DNA from: Selenomonas sp. AE3005
GTDB taxonomy: Bacteria; Bacillota; Negativicutes; Selenomonadales; Selenomonadaceae
Assembly (NCBI RefSeq): GCF_000686945.1
Contig: NZ_JMME01000001.1
Location: 372,001 to 436,000 of the forward strand
Direction: 5' to 3'
DNA length: 64,000 nt
Below the pieces are notes generated by a model. It ran no database searches, was not told where the DNA came from, and was given only the letters and a program-made list of their open reading frames with translations. The position numbers and the translations under genes were made by a program. This document shows positions 51,898 through 61,649 of this stretch, piece after piece (positions within the stretch are counted from its first letter, which is position 1; each line of letters opens with the position of its first letter).

Positions 51898-53103
51898 TCA
51901 CTTTAAAAGCGTTTCTAATTTATCTACGATGATATCTGCCAGCTGGCGCTTGCTCATCAAAGGATAGTTTTCACTCCGGCCATCACGGAAATAGAGCTGC
52001 ACACGGTTGTTATCCACCGCAAAGCCGGCATCCTTAGCCGATACATCATTGGCTACGATAAAGTCCAGATTCTTTTTCGCCAGTTTCCTGCAAGCATACT
52101 CGGCGACATTGCATGTTTCGGCGGCAAAACCTACCAAAATCTGCTGCTGTTTCTTTTGCCCCAGTTCCCATAATATGTCAGGATTACGTACCAGGTGCAA
52201 AACCAGTTCATCATCACTTTTTTTAATTTTCTCAGGCGCAACCGTCTGCGGCCGGTAATCAGCCACTGCCGCCGACATGATTACACCATCTGCGCTGTCA
52301 TACTCAGACAGTACGGCCTCGCGCATCTGCCGGGCGCTTTCGACACGCACGGTATGGATATTAGCCGCATCCGGGTCTTTAAGAAACGTAGGCCCGGCTA
52401 CCAATGTTACCTGTGCACCGCGGCTGGCAAGAGCCTCGGCCACGGCAAAGCCCATCTTCCCCGTTGAGTGATTCCCGAGGTAACGTACGGGGTCCAATGG
52501 TTCAATCGTCCCCCCGGCTGTTACGATTATTTTCCTGCCGGCCAGGTTTTGTGTTCTGCCCATATAGGCGCAGACATAGTCCACAATATCTGCCGGTTCC
52601 GGCAGGCGTCCCCTGCCTTCCGCACCGCAGGCTAAATGTCCGGCAGCCGGTTCAATAATCATAACACCACGGCGTTTCAAGGTGGCAATATTATCCTGCG
52701 TCACCGGATTTTCATACATATTCGTATTCATCGCCGGAGCCATAATCACCGGTGCTTTCGTTGCCAGCAGCGTGGTGGTAAGCATATCATCGGCCATGCC
52801 GGCCGCAGCTTTAGCCAAAAGATTAGCTGTAGCCGGAGCAATCAGCACTAAATCAGCCAGATTGGCCAGGGCTATGTGCTCGACATTGTAATTGGTCACC
52901 TTATCCCACATGGAAGTATTTACCGGCTGACCGGTGATTTCCCGGAAGGTCAGTTCCGTAACAAAACTCGTGGCAGCTTTGGTCATAATGACATGAACCT
53001 CAGCCCCGGCCTTGCGCAGACGGCTGGCTATTTCCACAGCTTTATAAGCCGCAATGCCCCCTGTTACCCCCAGCAGGATTTTTTTTCCTGACAGCGCTTT
53101 CAT
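51898..53103 (-). CDS. coaBC: Bifunctional phosphopantothenoylcysteine decarboxylase / phosphopantothenate-cysteine ligase
   Basis: Two consecutive steps of coenzyme A synthesis. About 401 residues from MKALSGKKILLGVTGGIAAY, where the CoaC flavoprotein starts; active-site region APATANLLAKAAAGMADDML and PAMNTNMYENPVTQDN are present. CoaB begins near residue 185 (IIVTAGGTIEPLDPVRYLGN, HSTGKMGFAVAEALA) and has AVADYRPQ and KIKKSDDELVLHLVRNPDIL. The frame is open further upstream into rpoZ, but this ATG follows the rpoZ stop directly and suits coupling. Confidence 0.95.
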   Translation of the reverse strand: MKALSGKKILLGVTGGIAAYKAVEIASRLRKAGAEVHVIMTKAATSFVTELTFREITGQPVNTSMWDKVTNYNVEHIALANLADLVLIAPATANLLAKAAAGMADDMLTTTLLATKAPVIMAPAMNTNMYENPVTQDNIATLKRRGVMIIEPAAGHLACGAEGRGRLPEPADIVDYVCAYMGRTQNLAGRKIIVTAGGTIEPLDPVRYLGNHSTGKMGFAVAEALASRGAQVTLVAGPTFLKDPDAANIHTVRVESARQMREAVLSEYDSADGVIMSAAVADYRPQTVAPEKIKKSDDELVLHLVRNPDILWELGQKKQQQILVGFAAETCNVAEYACRKLAKKNLDFIVANDVSAKDAGFAVDNNRVQLYFRDGRSENYPLMSKRQLADIIVDKLETLLK

Positions 53104-53104
53104 C

Positions 53105-53341
53105 TTACAGGTCAGCCTTGGAAATCTTATAGTTAATTTTGCCTTCAGCAATCTCTTCTAAAGCATTGGTAACGTCCTTAGTGGATTTCATTTCGATATT
53201 CTTCAGTTCTTCACCATCTACCAGCTGACGGGCACGCTTGGACGCACAGACCACCAGACCATAACGGCTGTCTACCTGGGACATCAATTTATCCGTGGAA
53301 GGATTTACCATGCTCATTTCCGGTTTGCTCATTACTTTCAT
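53105..53341 (-). CDS. rpoZ: RNA polymerase omega subunit
   Basis: A 78-residue RNA polymerase assembly subunit. The core LMSQVDSRYGLVVCASKRAR followed by QLVDGE is the omega signature (xxYxLVxxxxKRARQL). Its start overlaps the gmk stop (TAATG), and it lies in the conserved order yicC-remA-gmk-rpoZ-coaBC. Confidence 0.95.
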   Translation of the reverse strand: MKVMSKPEMSMVNPSTDKLMSQVDSRYGLVVCASKRARQLVDGEELKNIEMKSTKDVTNALEEIAEGKINYKISKADL

Positions 53342-53943
53342 TACTTTGCCAACTCCTCAAATATTTCCTGATTTTTTTCTACACGGCAGTGTTCCGCCGT
53401 ACGAATGGCCATAATACGGCTGACAGCTTTTTTCACCGTGTCATTTACAACAACATAGCCATACTTTCTGCCATCTTCGATTTCTTTTTTTGCCGAACCC
53501 ATACGCTTGGCCAGGGATTCAGCAGTTTCCGAACCACGGCCGCGAATACGGCGTTCCAGCTCCGCCAGAGACGGCGGTACCAAAAAGATAAACAGGCCGT
53601 CCGGACATTTTTTCATAACGTTTAACGCACCCTGGGTATCTATTTCCAGTAAAATATCTTCCCCGGCGGCTAAGCGCTCCTCGATTTTGGCCAGCGGTGT
53701 GCCATAATAGTTGCCATAGACATTAGCATATTCCAAAAAACCGCCCTCGGCAATTTTTTTTTCAAAATCTGCTTTGTCCATGAAGTAATAATTCTTGCCT
53801 TCAACTTCTCCAGCCCGGGGCTGCCGGGTGGTAGCTGAAATAGAATAAGCCAGGTCCTGCGCCTGAGTCAGCAATTCACTGCATACTGTGCCTTTGCCGG
53901 TCCCCGACGGGCCTGAAACCACTATCAATAGTCCTTTTTTCAT
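53341..53943 (-). CDS. gmk: Guanylate kinase
   Basis: Converts GMP to GDP with ATP; also sets (p)ppGpp precursor pools. The 200 residues have the P-loop [18 protein letters not shown], the GMP-binding [20 protein letters not shown] (as ATTRQPR), [16 protein letters not shown] and [20 protein letters not shown]. Overlaps remA and rpoZ by a few bases on either side, so the group is one tightly coupled operon. Confidence 0.97.
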   Translation of the reverse strand: MKKGLLIVVSGPSGTGKGTVCSELLTQAQDLAYSISATTRQPRAGEVEGKNYYFMDKADFEKKIAEGGFLEYANVYGNYYGTPLAKIEERLAAGEDILLEIDTQGALNVMKKCPDGLFIFLVPPSLAELERRIRGRGSETAESLAKRMGSAKKEIEDGRKYGYVVVNDTVKKAVSRIMAIRTAEHCRVEKNQEIFEELAK

Positions 53944-54233
53944 GCCTCTTCTTCGTCTTCCTTTTCTTTTTCCGTCTTTACTTCCACATCATCGTCATCT
54001 TCAACCCGGTGAGCCACCGTTTCCGGCTGCACCGCCGAGAGAATAACATGGTCACTATCCATGATAATAACCGCTCTGGTCCGGCGGCCATAAGTGGCGT
54101 CAATCAGGCGTTCACCGTCACGGGCCTCTTGAATAATGCGTTTTATGGGCGCCGATTCAGGGCTGACAATCGCAACAATACGATTGGCTGAAACGATATT
54201 GCCAAACCCGATATTGATGAGTTTGATATCCAT
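53940..54233 (-). CDS. remA: RemA/DUF370 family protein
   Basis: The 97 residues match the RemA family: [20 protein letters not shown] at the front, [20 protein letters not shown], and [20 protein letters not shown]. In Bacillus RemA is a DNA-binding activator of matrix genes; the role here is unknown. The acidic tail ([20 protein letters not shown]) of about 20 residues is longer than in Bacillus. Confidence 0.92.
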   Translation of the reverse strand: MDIKLINIGFGNIVSANRIVAIVSPESAPIKRIIQEARDGERLIDATYGRRTRAVIIMDSDHVILSAVQPETVAHRVEDDDDVEVKTEKEKEDEEEA

Positions 54234-54244
54234 TTATATCTCCC

Positions 54245-55120
54245 CTATTCGATATTCTGCACCTGTTCGCGAATCTTTTCGATTTCACTTTTCATATCAA
54301 CAACCAGTTGGGCGACTTCGGTGCTGTTGGCCTTCGAGCCAATGGTATTTGTTTCCCGGTTGAGCTCCTGAATCAGGAAATCCAGCTTGCGTCCCACGGG
54401 CTCGGCTGCCTGCATGATTTTGCGGAACTGGCCGATATGACTTTCGAGTCTTACCACTTCCTCGGTGTAGTTTACCCGGTCCGCATAGATTGCCGTCTCC
54501 TGAATAATCCGCGCCTCATCCATTTCCTTACCGGCTAAGGCGTCTTCCACCATGGCCAGCAAATGGTTCCGGCGACTTTCCACAATGGCCGGTGCCAGCT
54601 GGCAGACAAGCTGGCGCATATCTGCCAGTTTGTCGAGCCGCTGGGCAAAGTCAGCCTCAATATGTGCCCCTTCGCTGCGGCGCATGGCGTCAAAAGCCGT
54701 CAAGGCCTCGGACAGTGCCTGAAACAATACGGGCTGCAAATCAGTCAGCTCTGTGCTTTGCTCTACCTTGAGAATATCAGGAAAGTTCACATAGACTGCG
54801 GCATCATCGGGGCGCGGAATATGCAGTGTATCACTTAGCTCATTAAGTGCCGCCTGATAGGACAGCGCCAGATTCTTATCCACCCGGATAAGCGTCTTAC
54901 CTTCCCGTTTGTCAACATAGTTAATAAAAATATCAACTTTGCCACGGGCGGCTGTCTGGCTTATTTTCTGCCGCAGGGCATCTTCCCACTGGCTAAGCTG
55001 CCTGCCCATGTGAAAGTTCAGTTCCAAAAATCGCTGATTGACAGCCTTAAGTTCCACCGTGACTTTGTAATCAGCGGTTTCCACCGTGGCTGCCCCAAAT
55101 CCGGTCATACTCTTTAACAT
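54245..55120 (-). CDS. yicC: YicC-family endoribonuclease
   Basis: The 291 residues open MLKSMTGFGAATVETADYKV, the YicC signature, followed by ELKAVNQRFLELNFHMGR; the C-terminal DUF1732 part has EVVRLESHIGQFRKIMQAAE and GRKLDFLIQELNRETNTIGS. YicC proteins are RNases that cut structured RNA. The start overlaps the dapF stop (TAATG). Confidence 0.94.
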   Translation of the reverse strand: MLKSMTGFGAATVETADYKVTVELKAVNQRFLELNFHMGRQLSQWEDALRQKISQTAARGKVDIFINYVDKREGKTLIRVDKNLALSYQAALNELSDTLHIPRPDDAAVYVNFPDILKVEQSTELTDLQPVLFQALSEALTAFDAMRRSEGAHIEADFAQRLDKLADMRQLVCQLAPAIVESRRNHLLAMVEDALAGKEMDEARIIQETAIYADRVNYTEEVVRLESHIGQFRKIMQAAEPVGRKLDFLIQELNRETNTIGSKANSTEVAQLVVDMKSEIEKIREQVQNIE

Positions 55121-55968
55121 TATCTGACCTCACAATCTGTGAGTTTGCCGGAAAACACTAATTCTGCCGGTCCCGTCATAAAGACATGGTTGTTTTCCGC
55201 CCACTTAACAATTAACCGTCCGCCGTCTAACTGTACCTCTGCCTCGCGGTCCAATTTGTCATTTAAGATACCGGCGACCACCGTAGCACAGGAACCCGTA
55301 CCACAGGCCAGCGTCACCGCTGCACCACGTTCCCAGACACGCATGCGTACATGCCGGCGGTCTTTGACCTCGACAAATTCCGTATTGGTTTTTTTCGGGA
55401 ACAAAGCGTGACTTTCAAACTGTCTGCCCAGTTCATAAATGGGGAAGTTTTCCGCATCATCGACAAAAATAACACAGTGCGGATTACCCATGGAAACAGC
55501 TGTCATTCTGTAGGTCTTACCGTCAACTGTGAGCGGTTCATCAATAACTCTTTGACCGTCAAATCCAGTTACGGGAATCTCCTCCCCTAACAGATGCGGT
55601 TCGCCCATATCTACCTTAACACCGGTCACCTGCCCGTTTTCCAGAATGATTTCCGGCACCAGAACACCAGCCCCGGTTTCCACGGTAAAGCAAGTTTTGT
55701 CTGTCAGGCCAAAATCATAGATATACCGGGCAAAACAGCGAATGCCATTACCGCACATTTCCGCCTCACTGCCGTCAGTATTGAAAATACGCATACGAAA
55801 ATCAGCGCAGTCAGATGGCAGCACCACTAAAATACCATCAGCGCCTACACCATAATGACGGTCACAAACCTGCTGCGCCAGTTTGGCATAATCGGCAGGT
55901 ACATCTTGCCGGCAGTCAAACAGAACAAAATCATTGCCACAACCCTGCCACTTCGTAAATTCCTTCAT
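55120..55968 (-). CDS. dapF: Diaminopimelate epimerase
   Basis: Interconverts LL- and meso-diaminopimelate for lysine and peptidoglycan. About 282 residues from MKEFTKWQGCGNDFVLFDCR; an ATG three codons earlier lies too close to GGAGG. Both catalytic cysteines are present: CGNGIRCFARY (first) and LACGTGSCATVVAGI (second), with the substrate segment GNPHCVIFVDD. It is first in the run that continues into yicC, unusual but plausible for Negativicutes. Confidence 0.96.
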   Translation of the reverse strand: MKEFTKWQGCGNDFVLFDCRQDVPADYAKLAQQVCDRHYGVGADGILVVLPSDCADFRMRIFNTDGSEAEMCGNGIRCFARYIYDFGLTDKTCFTVETGAGVLVPEIILENGQVTGVKVDMGEPHLLGEEIPVTGFDGQRVIDEPLTVDGKTYRMTAVSMGNPHCVIFVDDAENFPIYELGRQFESHALFPKKTNTEFVEVKDRRHVRMRVWERGAAVTLACGTGSCATVVAGILNDKLDREAEVQLDGGRLIVKWAENNHVFMTGPAELVFSGKLTDCEVR

Positions 55969-56112
55969 GTACTGCATAGCCTCCCGTCTTTTTCATTAAC
56001 ATATATAATAACTGCTTATACGCTTTTTTTCAAGGTTTTTCTCACGTTTTCGCCCTCATACACCACCAATTTAGTAAATATCAGTAAATTTTGTACTAAC
56101 AATAAAATTGCA

Positions 56113-56538
56113 GTTTGACAGTCAATGAGTTCTTAAAAATATCCCGTTCATCCGTGCATAGGGTTCACGGGGGAGTAATTTTTCTGCCTCCAGCAAAGAT
56201 ATTTACAATTGTCACCAACCCGTTGCACCCGTAACAAGAACATCGATGTGCCTGCCCCTTATCACAGCGAAGAATACATTTAATACATACGTTTCTTAGG
56301 GCGGAGGTAGTGATGCTTTTCGCAGTGGAACGACTGTCCGAACGTAGTGAGGACTGGCCCACAAACCACAGCCCCTGGAAACTGAGATGAACAATCGCGC
56401 CGACTGCTTGCCGGCGCATGTAGCTGGAAAAGTCCATACTTTTGCTGGTGGGTCATTTAGTGAAACAGCGAAAAGTATTACCACCTCCACCCAACTGAGC
56501 TGTAACAAATAAAAGTAAGCAGGCAATGACCGTCAAAC
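56113..56538 (+). repeat. Structured dispersed repeat, copy B (MITE-like, 426 bp)
   Basis: Second copy of the element at 46737-47160, same orientation, with termini GTTTGACAGTCA and TGACCGTCAAAC. Longest near-identical blocks include the TTTTCGCAGTGGAACGACTG region and the GCGCCG...CGGCGC hairpin. It fills the 620-bp gap between the dapF start and the membrane-protein gene. The flank outside its left end (AAATTGCA) is the complement of the flank outside the right end of copy A (TGCAATTT), so the true ends may lie slightly further out. Confidence 0.7.
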
Positions 56539-56550
56539 TTCCATAAAAAA

Positions 56551-56584
56551 CTCCCGTTGACGCGCATTTTTCCGTCAACGGGAG
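56551..56584 (-). terminator. Intrinsic terminator beside repeat copy B
   Basis: CTCCCGTTGACG and CGTCAACGGGAG form a 12-bp stem with a 10-base loop and six T residues on the minus strand. Its core resembles the nifJ terminator next to copy A. Confidence 0.9.
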
Positions 56585-56599
56585 CTATATGATATTCGT

Positions 56600-57070
56600 T
56601 TAAAAAATCGTCCACAACACCAACAGCACAGCCAACAACAATTTAACCCCGATTGTCACCAACGACAACAACGTCCAGGGCGAATCCATATCGTCTAGCT
56701 GTTCCAGCAGGATAGCTGTCACATCAGCCGACTCGGCCTTTAGGGCACGCAGCTGATAAAAATTATGAGTTGAATCAATAAACAGCGCTGCCACAGCCAG
56801 ATAAAAAGCCACTAACTGCCAGGGACGAAAATCAACATACTGATAAGTGAAAAACATCCCCACGCAGTCAATAAGCAGCAACAACGCACCGACAATGAAA
56901 AACATCCGGCCTATATAAGCTCCGGAAAAGAACTTACCCATGGACTCGATTTCTTCCCGTTGCTCCTGCTGCTCCTCCTCGTTGTCATTATTCAGCCTGT
57001 CCATCAGCATTTTTAAGGACGAACCGGTAACAAACAGCCAAAACAACGCATAACACTGTATCATAAACAT
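56600..57070 (-). CDS. Membrane protein of unknown function
   Basis: The 156 residues have about four hydrophobic segments (MIQCYALFWLFVTGSSL; FFIVGALLLLIDCVGMFFTY; LVAFYLAVAALFI; TIGVKLLLAVLLVLWTIF). A very acidic, Gln-rich cytoplasmic-looking loop (NNDNEEEQQEQREEIESMG) lies after the first. No family recognised. Its ATG overlaps the stop of the upstream UPF0158 gene (TAATG), so the two are coupled. Confidence 0.7.
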   Translation of the reverse strand: MFMIQCYALFWLFVTGSSLKMLMDRLNNDNEEEQQEQREEIESMGKFFSGAYIGRMFFIVGALLLLIDCVGMFFTYQYVDFRPWQLVAFYLAVAALFIDSTHNFYQLRALKAESADVTAILLEQLDDMDSPWTLLSLVTIGVKLLLAVLLVLWTIF

Positions 57071-57483
57071 TAGGCATCCTCATATTCCAAAGCATTTTCC
57101 TCGCAAAAATCACGAGCCATAGCTTTAAATTGATCCAGACAGAAATTTTCCCAGGCCTGCTGCAAAAACAAATGCTTTACCTGCTGGCGGAATTTCAGCG
57201 CCGGCGAGGTGCCCTGCAAAATGCCGTTCAGGCGTTCCCTGACCTCGGGGCGCTGGTTATCAGCAAAGCGCTGCATCATTTCCCCTTCTGCCGCATCTAC
57301 GGCATTGGGCAGCGGCAGATAATGCTGCCAGTCATCTTCTATGTCAAAAACATGATTCATGGCCTCTTCCTCGCCTAAATCATCCTGCAGAAAAACAACC
57401 CTGCCGCTGGCAATATCAATATATCCCTGATGCATGTCCGACTGAGACAAGGCCTCAGCCAGGTCCTGTATATTAACTTTCAT
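57070..57483 (-). CDS. UPF0158-family protein
   Basis: The 137 residues fit UPF0158: an N-terminal segment on use or display of a value (GYIDIASGRVVFLQDDLG), the HYLPLPNAVDAAEGEMMQRF motif mid-chain, and the C-terminal Trp/Phe-rich helix (QAWENFCLDQFKAMARDFCE). Function of the family is not established. A GGGGGAGG site lies about 13 bases before the ATG. Confidence 0.7.
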   Translation of the reverse strand: MKVNIQDLAEALSQSDMHQGYIDIASGRVVFLQDDLGEEEAMNHVFDIEDDWQHYLPLPNAVDAAEGEMMQRFADNQRPEVRERLNGILQGTSPALKFRQQVKHLFLQQAWENFCLDQFKAMARDFCEENALEYEDA

Positions 57484-57573
57484 GGGTTTCTACTTACCTC
57501 CCCCAAAGAATGTATTTCTATTTTCTACCATTTTGGGAGAAAAAGCAAGAGGCGAATACTTATTTCTGCCAGC

Positions 57574-59001
57574 TTACTCATAAGGGTCAATAGTTCCCAG
57601 AGAATTACCGTCAATATCACGTAATTTTATCGGATTAAGAATTAGCTTATTATCCTTAATCCGCAAACCATCTGTATGAACCGTAAAGCCCGCAAACTCA
57701 ATGGCCACATCATAAAACCTTAAATCACGGTAGCTTTGGTCAAAACGGCCGGAAATACGCTTGAACGGAATCAGGCTGTAGCGTCCTTCCCCGGAAGTAA
57801 AAGTCCCATTGGTCGTTGTTTCTCGGCCGCTGCCTTTGGAATAGAGATTTATATCCAAATCCACAGGGCAGGACAAGGAACTTCCGGGCAGGGCCTTTTT
57901 CGCCTGCAGATTCTCCCCCTTGCCATGCAGCCAGTAGTAGCGCGTATCGAGGTCATAGACGCCGTTAGCGGTCAGATGACCGTCATATACATCGGCCTCC
58001 ACGTCGGAGAAATACAGTTTTTCCCCATCGTAATCAAGACGCCCCATGACATTTTTAAAGCTCAGTCCGGGAATATGCAGGTCTTTCATCGTAACACGGC
58101 CATCACCATCAAAATTATTCAACGGGCCGCGCAGCCGGCTCTCAAAGGTCATTCTATCATGAATGTTTATGCCCATATCCAGCGATGATGGGTCGACTTC
58201 CAAAAAGACCAGCCGCAAATCCCCTTCCGGCACTTCTTCACCGTTAAAATCAACCGTGCCCCTTAATTTAACGCCATTACCAATCATCGTGCCGCCAAAA
58301 GCGCCCGTGGTAAGGTCAAGTTTCATTTCATCATCGGTGTTTATATCAGCAAACAGGTTTACACGTGACAGCAGATAATGACGTGCTTTATAGAAAACCT
58401 CCAGCCGGCAGTCCTCAAAGCGCAGCTTTAGACGGATTTTCTTTTCTTCACGGTCAAAGTTGCTCCAGTCATTTGCCATTTTTTCCGCCCGTTTACGGCG
58501 GCGGATTTCGCCAATACGCTTGCGTTCCTCTTCACTTTTGCCGACCAGACTGACCTTCTTCTGCCAGTCCTCATCTTTCTCTTTTACCTTCCGCATTTCC
58601 GGAGATTGCTGAATGAAATCCACTGACATGTCATCGTTTAAATGAATAGATACAGCTGCATTCTTTATGGTCAGTTCCTGCAAAGTGGTGGACTTGATAT
58701 GACCGATAACAACATCCCAGGGACGGGCCTGAAAACTGCCTTCGGGCACGAGCAGGAGCAGATGGCCATCGTTATCATACCATTTTAAATTGGTAAAAGT
58801 AACATAGCCATTTATATGGGCCACTATTTTTTCAGCCATTACCGTGCCTTTAAGCATGTCCTGCTCATTCATGGCCTTATTGAAAATACCTGCGGCTCCA
58901 CGGCTGAAAACTTCCAGTATCAGAAATGCCGTTATACATATAACCAGCACTGTAGTCCCCAATACTCTTTTCCAATGCGTTCGAAGCCACAATAATTTCA
59001 T
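57574..59001 (-). CDS. AsmA-like envelope protein
   Basis: The 475 residues start with a single N-terminal membrane anchor (VLGTTVLVICITAFLILEVF) and continue as long periplasmic beta-sheet repeats (NGYVTFTNLKWYDNDGHLLL, GTMIGNGVKLRGTVDFNGEE, VEADVYDGHLTANGVYDLDT). This is the AsmA/TamB/DUF3971 style of protein that bridges membranes for lipid or protein traffic. A charged coiled stretch (EEERKRIGEIRRRKRAEKM) interrupts near residue 160. It follows the SGNH hydrolase gene by two bases, suggesting a joint envelope task. Confidence 0.75.
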   Translation of the reverse strand: MKLLWLRTHWKRVLGTTVLVICITAFLILEVFSRGAAGIFNKAMNEQDMLKGTVMAEKIVAHINGYVTFTNLKWYDNDGHLLLLVPEGSFQARPWDVVIGHIKSTTLQELTIKNAAVSIHLNDDMSVDFIQQSPEMRKVKEKDEDWQKKVSLVGKSEEERKRIGEIRRRKRAEKMANDWSNFDREEKKIRLKLRFEDCRLEVFYKARHYLLSRVNLFADINTDDEMKLDLTTGAFGGTMIGNGVKLRGTVDFNGEEVPEGDLRLVFLEVDPSSLDMGINIHDRMTFESRLRGPLNNFDGDGRVTMKDLHIPGLSFKNVMGRLDYDGEKLYFSDVEADVYDGHLTANGVYDLDTRYYWLHGKGENLQAKKALPGSSLSCPVDLDINLYSKGSGRETTTNGTFTSGEGRYSLIPFKRISGRFDQSYRDLRFYDVAIEFAGFTVHTDGLRIKDNKLILNPIKLRDIDGNSLGTIDPYE

Positions 59002-59003
59002 CG

Positions 59004-60374
59004 TTAATCCTCCTCATCGTGCTGCAGCAGCTTGTCAGCCTGCAGCTTAACCTGAGGCCAATCTGCGTTGATTTTTTCCCCCATGAGTTTCTTGCCGGAG
59101 GCGTCGGGATGCAAGCCATCAAGTCCGTATTCTGTGGGCAGCAGGCCGCCAAGACTGGGAATTGCTGCTGCCGTATCAATATGCACCTGCGTACGGATAA
59201 AGGCATTTACCACAGCCAGACGCAGCTGCCAGTCCGGAGCAGTGTCCTCTTTAAAGATATGCTGGATATTATCCGGATTTAAAGCCGGCAGGGTTAAAAG
59301 TATCGGTCTTATATCATTTTCCAGACAACGCCGCTGTATTTCCTGCAGGCATTCAATAACCCCCTGCGGGTCCGCACCGGCACGCAGGCTGTTGCTGCCG
59401 GTCATAATCAGCAGATAGCGTGGATGAAAGGGCAGTACATCACGATTGAACCGTTCAAGTGTCATCTGCGCCGTATCGCCGCTTTGTGATAGGTTTATCG
59501 TCGGAAATGATAAATAGCTTAAATAACTGAATTCAAAATCCGCGGGGCCAAAGGAGAAATGTCCGCCGCCATGACTGATACTATCCCCCAGTACGCCCAC
59601 TTCCCATTTGTCCTCAGGCGAAACTCTGTAATACTGTGGCTCAGACCAGGTTCCCCAGGGCTGCCCCTCCGCATCAAAAGACCGCACGCGCCAGTAAAAG
59701 CCACGGGCATAAGGCCTGGGTTCCGTATCGTAAAGTTCGGGCATGTCAGCCGTCAGCACGGCCAGCTGTCTGGCCGCGGGGTTGGTGACAGGATTTTCAT
59801 CATACAGGACTATTTCATAACTTTTAGCCTTAGCCTGCTGCACCCAATGATAGACAGGGTAAAGCAGTACGCGTCCATTCTCCCCGTTATAATCTGCCAC
59901 CGGCAGCGGTGCATTCATTATGGGAATATCCGCACTCGTCCACAGCTCCTGCAATTTACTGAACGTAGTTAAAGGCTTGTCGTCAAAGTCCATGGAACGG
60001 ACACGCCAGTAAATAGGGCCTTTGCCCAAAACAGCACTGGCAAAATCTGCCAAGGGAGGATTATAGCGGTTTTGATAAACACGCCGGTTGCGAAACGCTG
60101 CTGACGGCGACTCACTATCCGCTTTTATAAAAAGGGGCTTGGAGGTAAAGAATTCCACTTCGTAGAATACAGCATTAGTATCCTTTTCCCACTCAATAAC
60201 CGGTGAAAAAGAAACCGGAGCCGCCTGGCTGGTTGTGAGCATCTCAATATTCCTGGACTCAGTATCATTTTGTAATTTTTGCTGATAAAGAATCGCTCCT
60301 AAAACACCGCCTATAATAAATACCGTCAGCGCAAAAATAAGCATATACGTTCGGTATTTGCGCAATAACTTCAT
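59004..60374 (-). CDS. Exported SGNH/GDSL hydrolase, paralogue of the gene at 672-2291
   Basis: The 456 residues have an N-terminal anchor (TYMLIFALTVFIIGGVLGAI), fibronectin-like repeats with YWRVRSMDFDDKP and FYWRVRSFDAEGQPWGTWSE, and a C-terminal SGNH domain. The catalytic Ser is in GVLGDSISHGGGHFSFGPAD, then SQSGDTAQMTLERFNRDVLP, MTGSNSLRAG, and DGLHPDASGKKLMGEKI with Asp and His. Similarity to the other copy extends through the whole length. Its ATG overlaps the cca stop. Substrate unknown; envelope polysaccharide or lipid esters are likely from family and location. Confidence 0.88.
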   Translation of the reverse strand: MKLLRKYRTYMLIFALTVFIIGGVLGAILYQQKLQNDTESRNIEMLTTSQAAPVSFSPVIEWEKDTNAVFYEVEFFTSKPLFIKADSESPSAAFRNRRVYQNRYNPPLADFASAVLGKGPIYWRVRSMDFDDKPLTTFSKLQELWTSADIPIMNAPLPVADYNGENGRVLLYPVYHWVQQAKAKSYEIVLYDENPVTNPAARQLAVLTADMPELYDTEPRPYARGFYWRVRSFDAEGQPWGTWSEPQYYRVSPEDKWEVGVLGDSISHGGGHFSFGPADFEFSYLSYLSFPTINLSQSGDTAQMTLERFNRDVLPFHPRYLLIMTGSNSLRAGADPQGVIECLQEIQRRCLENDIRPILLTLPALNPDNIQHIFKEDTAPDWQLRLAVVNAFIRTQVHIDTAAAIPSLGGLLPTEYGLDGLHPDASGKKLMGEKINADWPQVKLQADKLLQHDEED

Positions 60375-61612
60375 TTTAACCTGTCACCTTGCATTCTCTG
60401 ATAGATTTTTATTTGTTCCGCACGGACCCAGGCCCCGATTGCCGGTCCTTTGAGGCCTGCCGGAGCCAGTTTTCCGTTTACCTGCTGCATTCTGCTTATC
60501 AACGACTCGGCTTGTTCCAGATAAGACGGCAGGCTATGATGGTCCGCCCGGATAACGGCCTGAAAATCTGCTACGGCTAAGGGAGCAGCTGCGATATCCA
60601 ATAGCAGTTCGACGATTTTCCCTGGCTTTTCCAGCCGCGGGGCACGCATATGCTGACGAATGACAAACAGGCCTGCCTGCAGGAATTTTTTAGGCATGGT
60701 CATTCGCTTATTCCAGGCGTGCAAAACATCTATACCCTTGGATTCATGACCGTAATGATGCGGCAGCATCGCCTGCGGTGTCCTGCCCTTGCCCAGGTCA
60801 TGTACAAGACCGCAGAATCTGGCTAAAACAGATTCTGTTTCTGCGGCCACAGTGTCAACGACCAACATTGTATGGGCAAAAGCATCGCCTTCAGGATGAA
60901 AAGCCTGTGGCTGTGTCTTGCCAATAAGGGCCTGCAGTTCCGGAAAGGTTACAGACAACAAATCTGTCTCGGCCAGAGCCCGGAAAAACAGCGATGGCTG
61001 CGGACTAGCCAATGCACGCAGCATTTCCTGCCACAAGCGTTCCGTTGGTTCAGCAGCCAGTTCAGTGCGGCACTCCTGCATAGCCGCTTTGATTTCCGGC
61101 GATAAGACAAAACCAAATTCCGCCCCCTGCCTGGCCGCCCGCAACGCCCGTACCGGGTCCTCAGCAAAGTGTTTTGATACGGGACGCAGTACACCTGCAG
61201 CCAGGTCAGCCCGTCCATTAAACGGGTCATATATCTGCCCTTCCGGCAGTTCCATAGCCATACTGTTAATGGTCGTATCGCGGCGGAATAAATCCTCCTC
61301 CAGTGTCACCTCACGGCTGTAATCGACTTTAAAGCCCCGATAGCCCTGGCCATTCTTCTCCTCTTTGCGGGCAAAAGCCACTTCCGCATATTGACCGTCA
61401 ATTGTTACCAGATAAACAGGAAATGATTTTCCCACTCTTTTGGCGTCCGGAAAAATCCGCTGAAAATCAGCCTCGGTAATATTGCAGACCAAATAATCCT
61501 TATCATGGGGCGTCACCTGACGCAGATAATCGCGTACCCAGCCGCCGACAATAAAAATCCTGGCGCCTGCTGCCCGCAGGTTGTTTACAAATACTGTTTC
61601 TGTCATTTTCAT
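60371..61612 (-). CDS. cca: CCA tRNA nucleotidyltransferase with HD domain (E. coli Cca-like)
   Basis: Adds or repairs the 3' CCA of tRNAs. About 413 residues, close to the 412 of the enterobacterial enzyme. The nucleotidyltransferase head shows IFIVGGWVRDYLRQ and HDKDYLV (metal site), FRRDTTINSMAMEL and YDPFNGRADL, then EDPVRALRAARQGAEFGF; an HD domain follows with FAHTMLVVD and GLVHDLGKG, HESKG. Start choice among GTG 61615, ATG 61612 and ATG 61606 is unsure. The only good ribosome site (GGGGAGG) lies in the terminator hairpin just upstream. Confidence 0.9.
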   Translation of the reverse strand: MKMTETVFVNNLRAAGARIFIVGGWVRDYLRQVTPHDKDYLVCNITEADFQRIFPDAKRVGKSFPVYLVTIDGQYAEVAFARKEEKNGQGYRGFKVDYSREVTLEEDLFRRDTTINSMAMELPEGQIYDPFNGRADLAAGVLRPVSKHFAEDPVRALRAARQGAEFGFVLSPEIKAAMQECRTELAAEPTERLWQEMLRALASPQPSLFFRALAETDLLSVTFPELQALIGKTQPQAFHPEGDAFAHTMLVVDTVAAETESVLARFCGLVHDLGKGRTPQAMLPHHYGHESKGIDVLHAWNKRMTMPKKFLQAGLFVIRQHMRAPRLEKPGKIVELLLDIAAAPLAVADFQAVIRADHHSLPSYLEQAESLISRMQQVNGKLAPAGLKGPAIGAWVRAEQIKIYQRMQGDRLK

Positions 61613-61623
61613 CACAACTCACA

Positions 61624-61649
61624 AAAGCCTCCCCAGACGGGGAGGCTTT
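61624..61649 (-). terminator. Terminator-like hairpin between thrB and cca
   Basis: AAAGCCTCCCC and GGGGAGGCTTT form an 11-bp GC-rich stem with a 4-base loop and a short U run. It lies only 12 bases before the cca start and contains the GGGGAGG that could serve as its ribosome site, so it may tune cca expression. Confidence 0.75.
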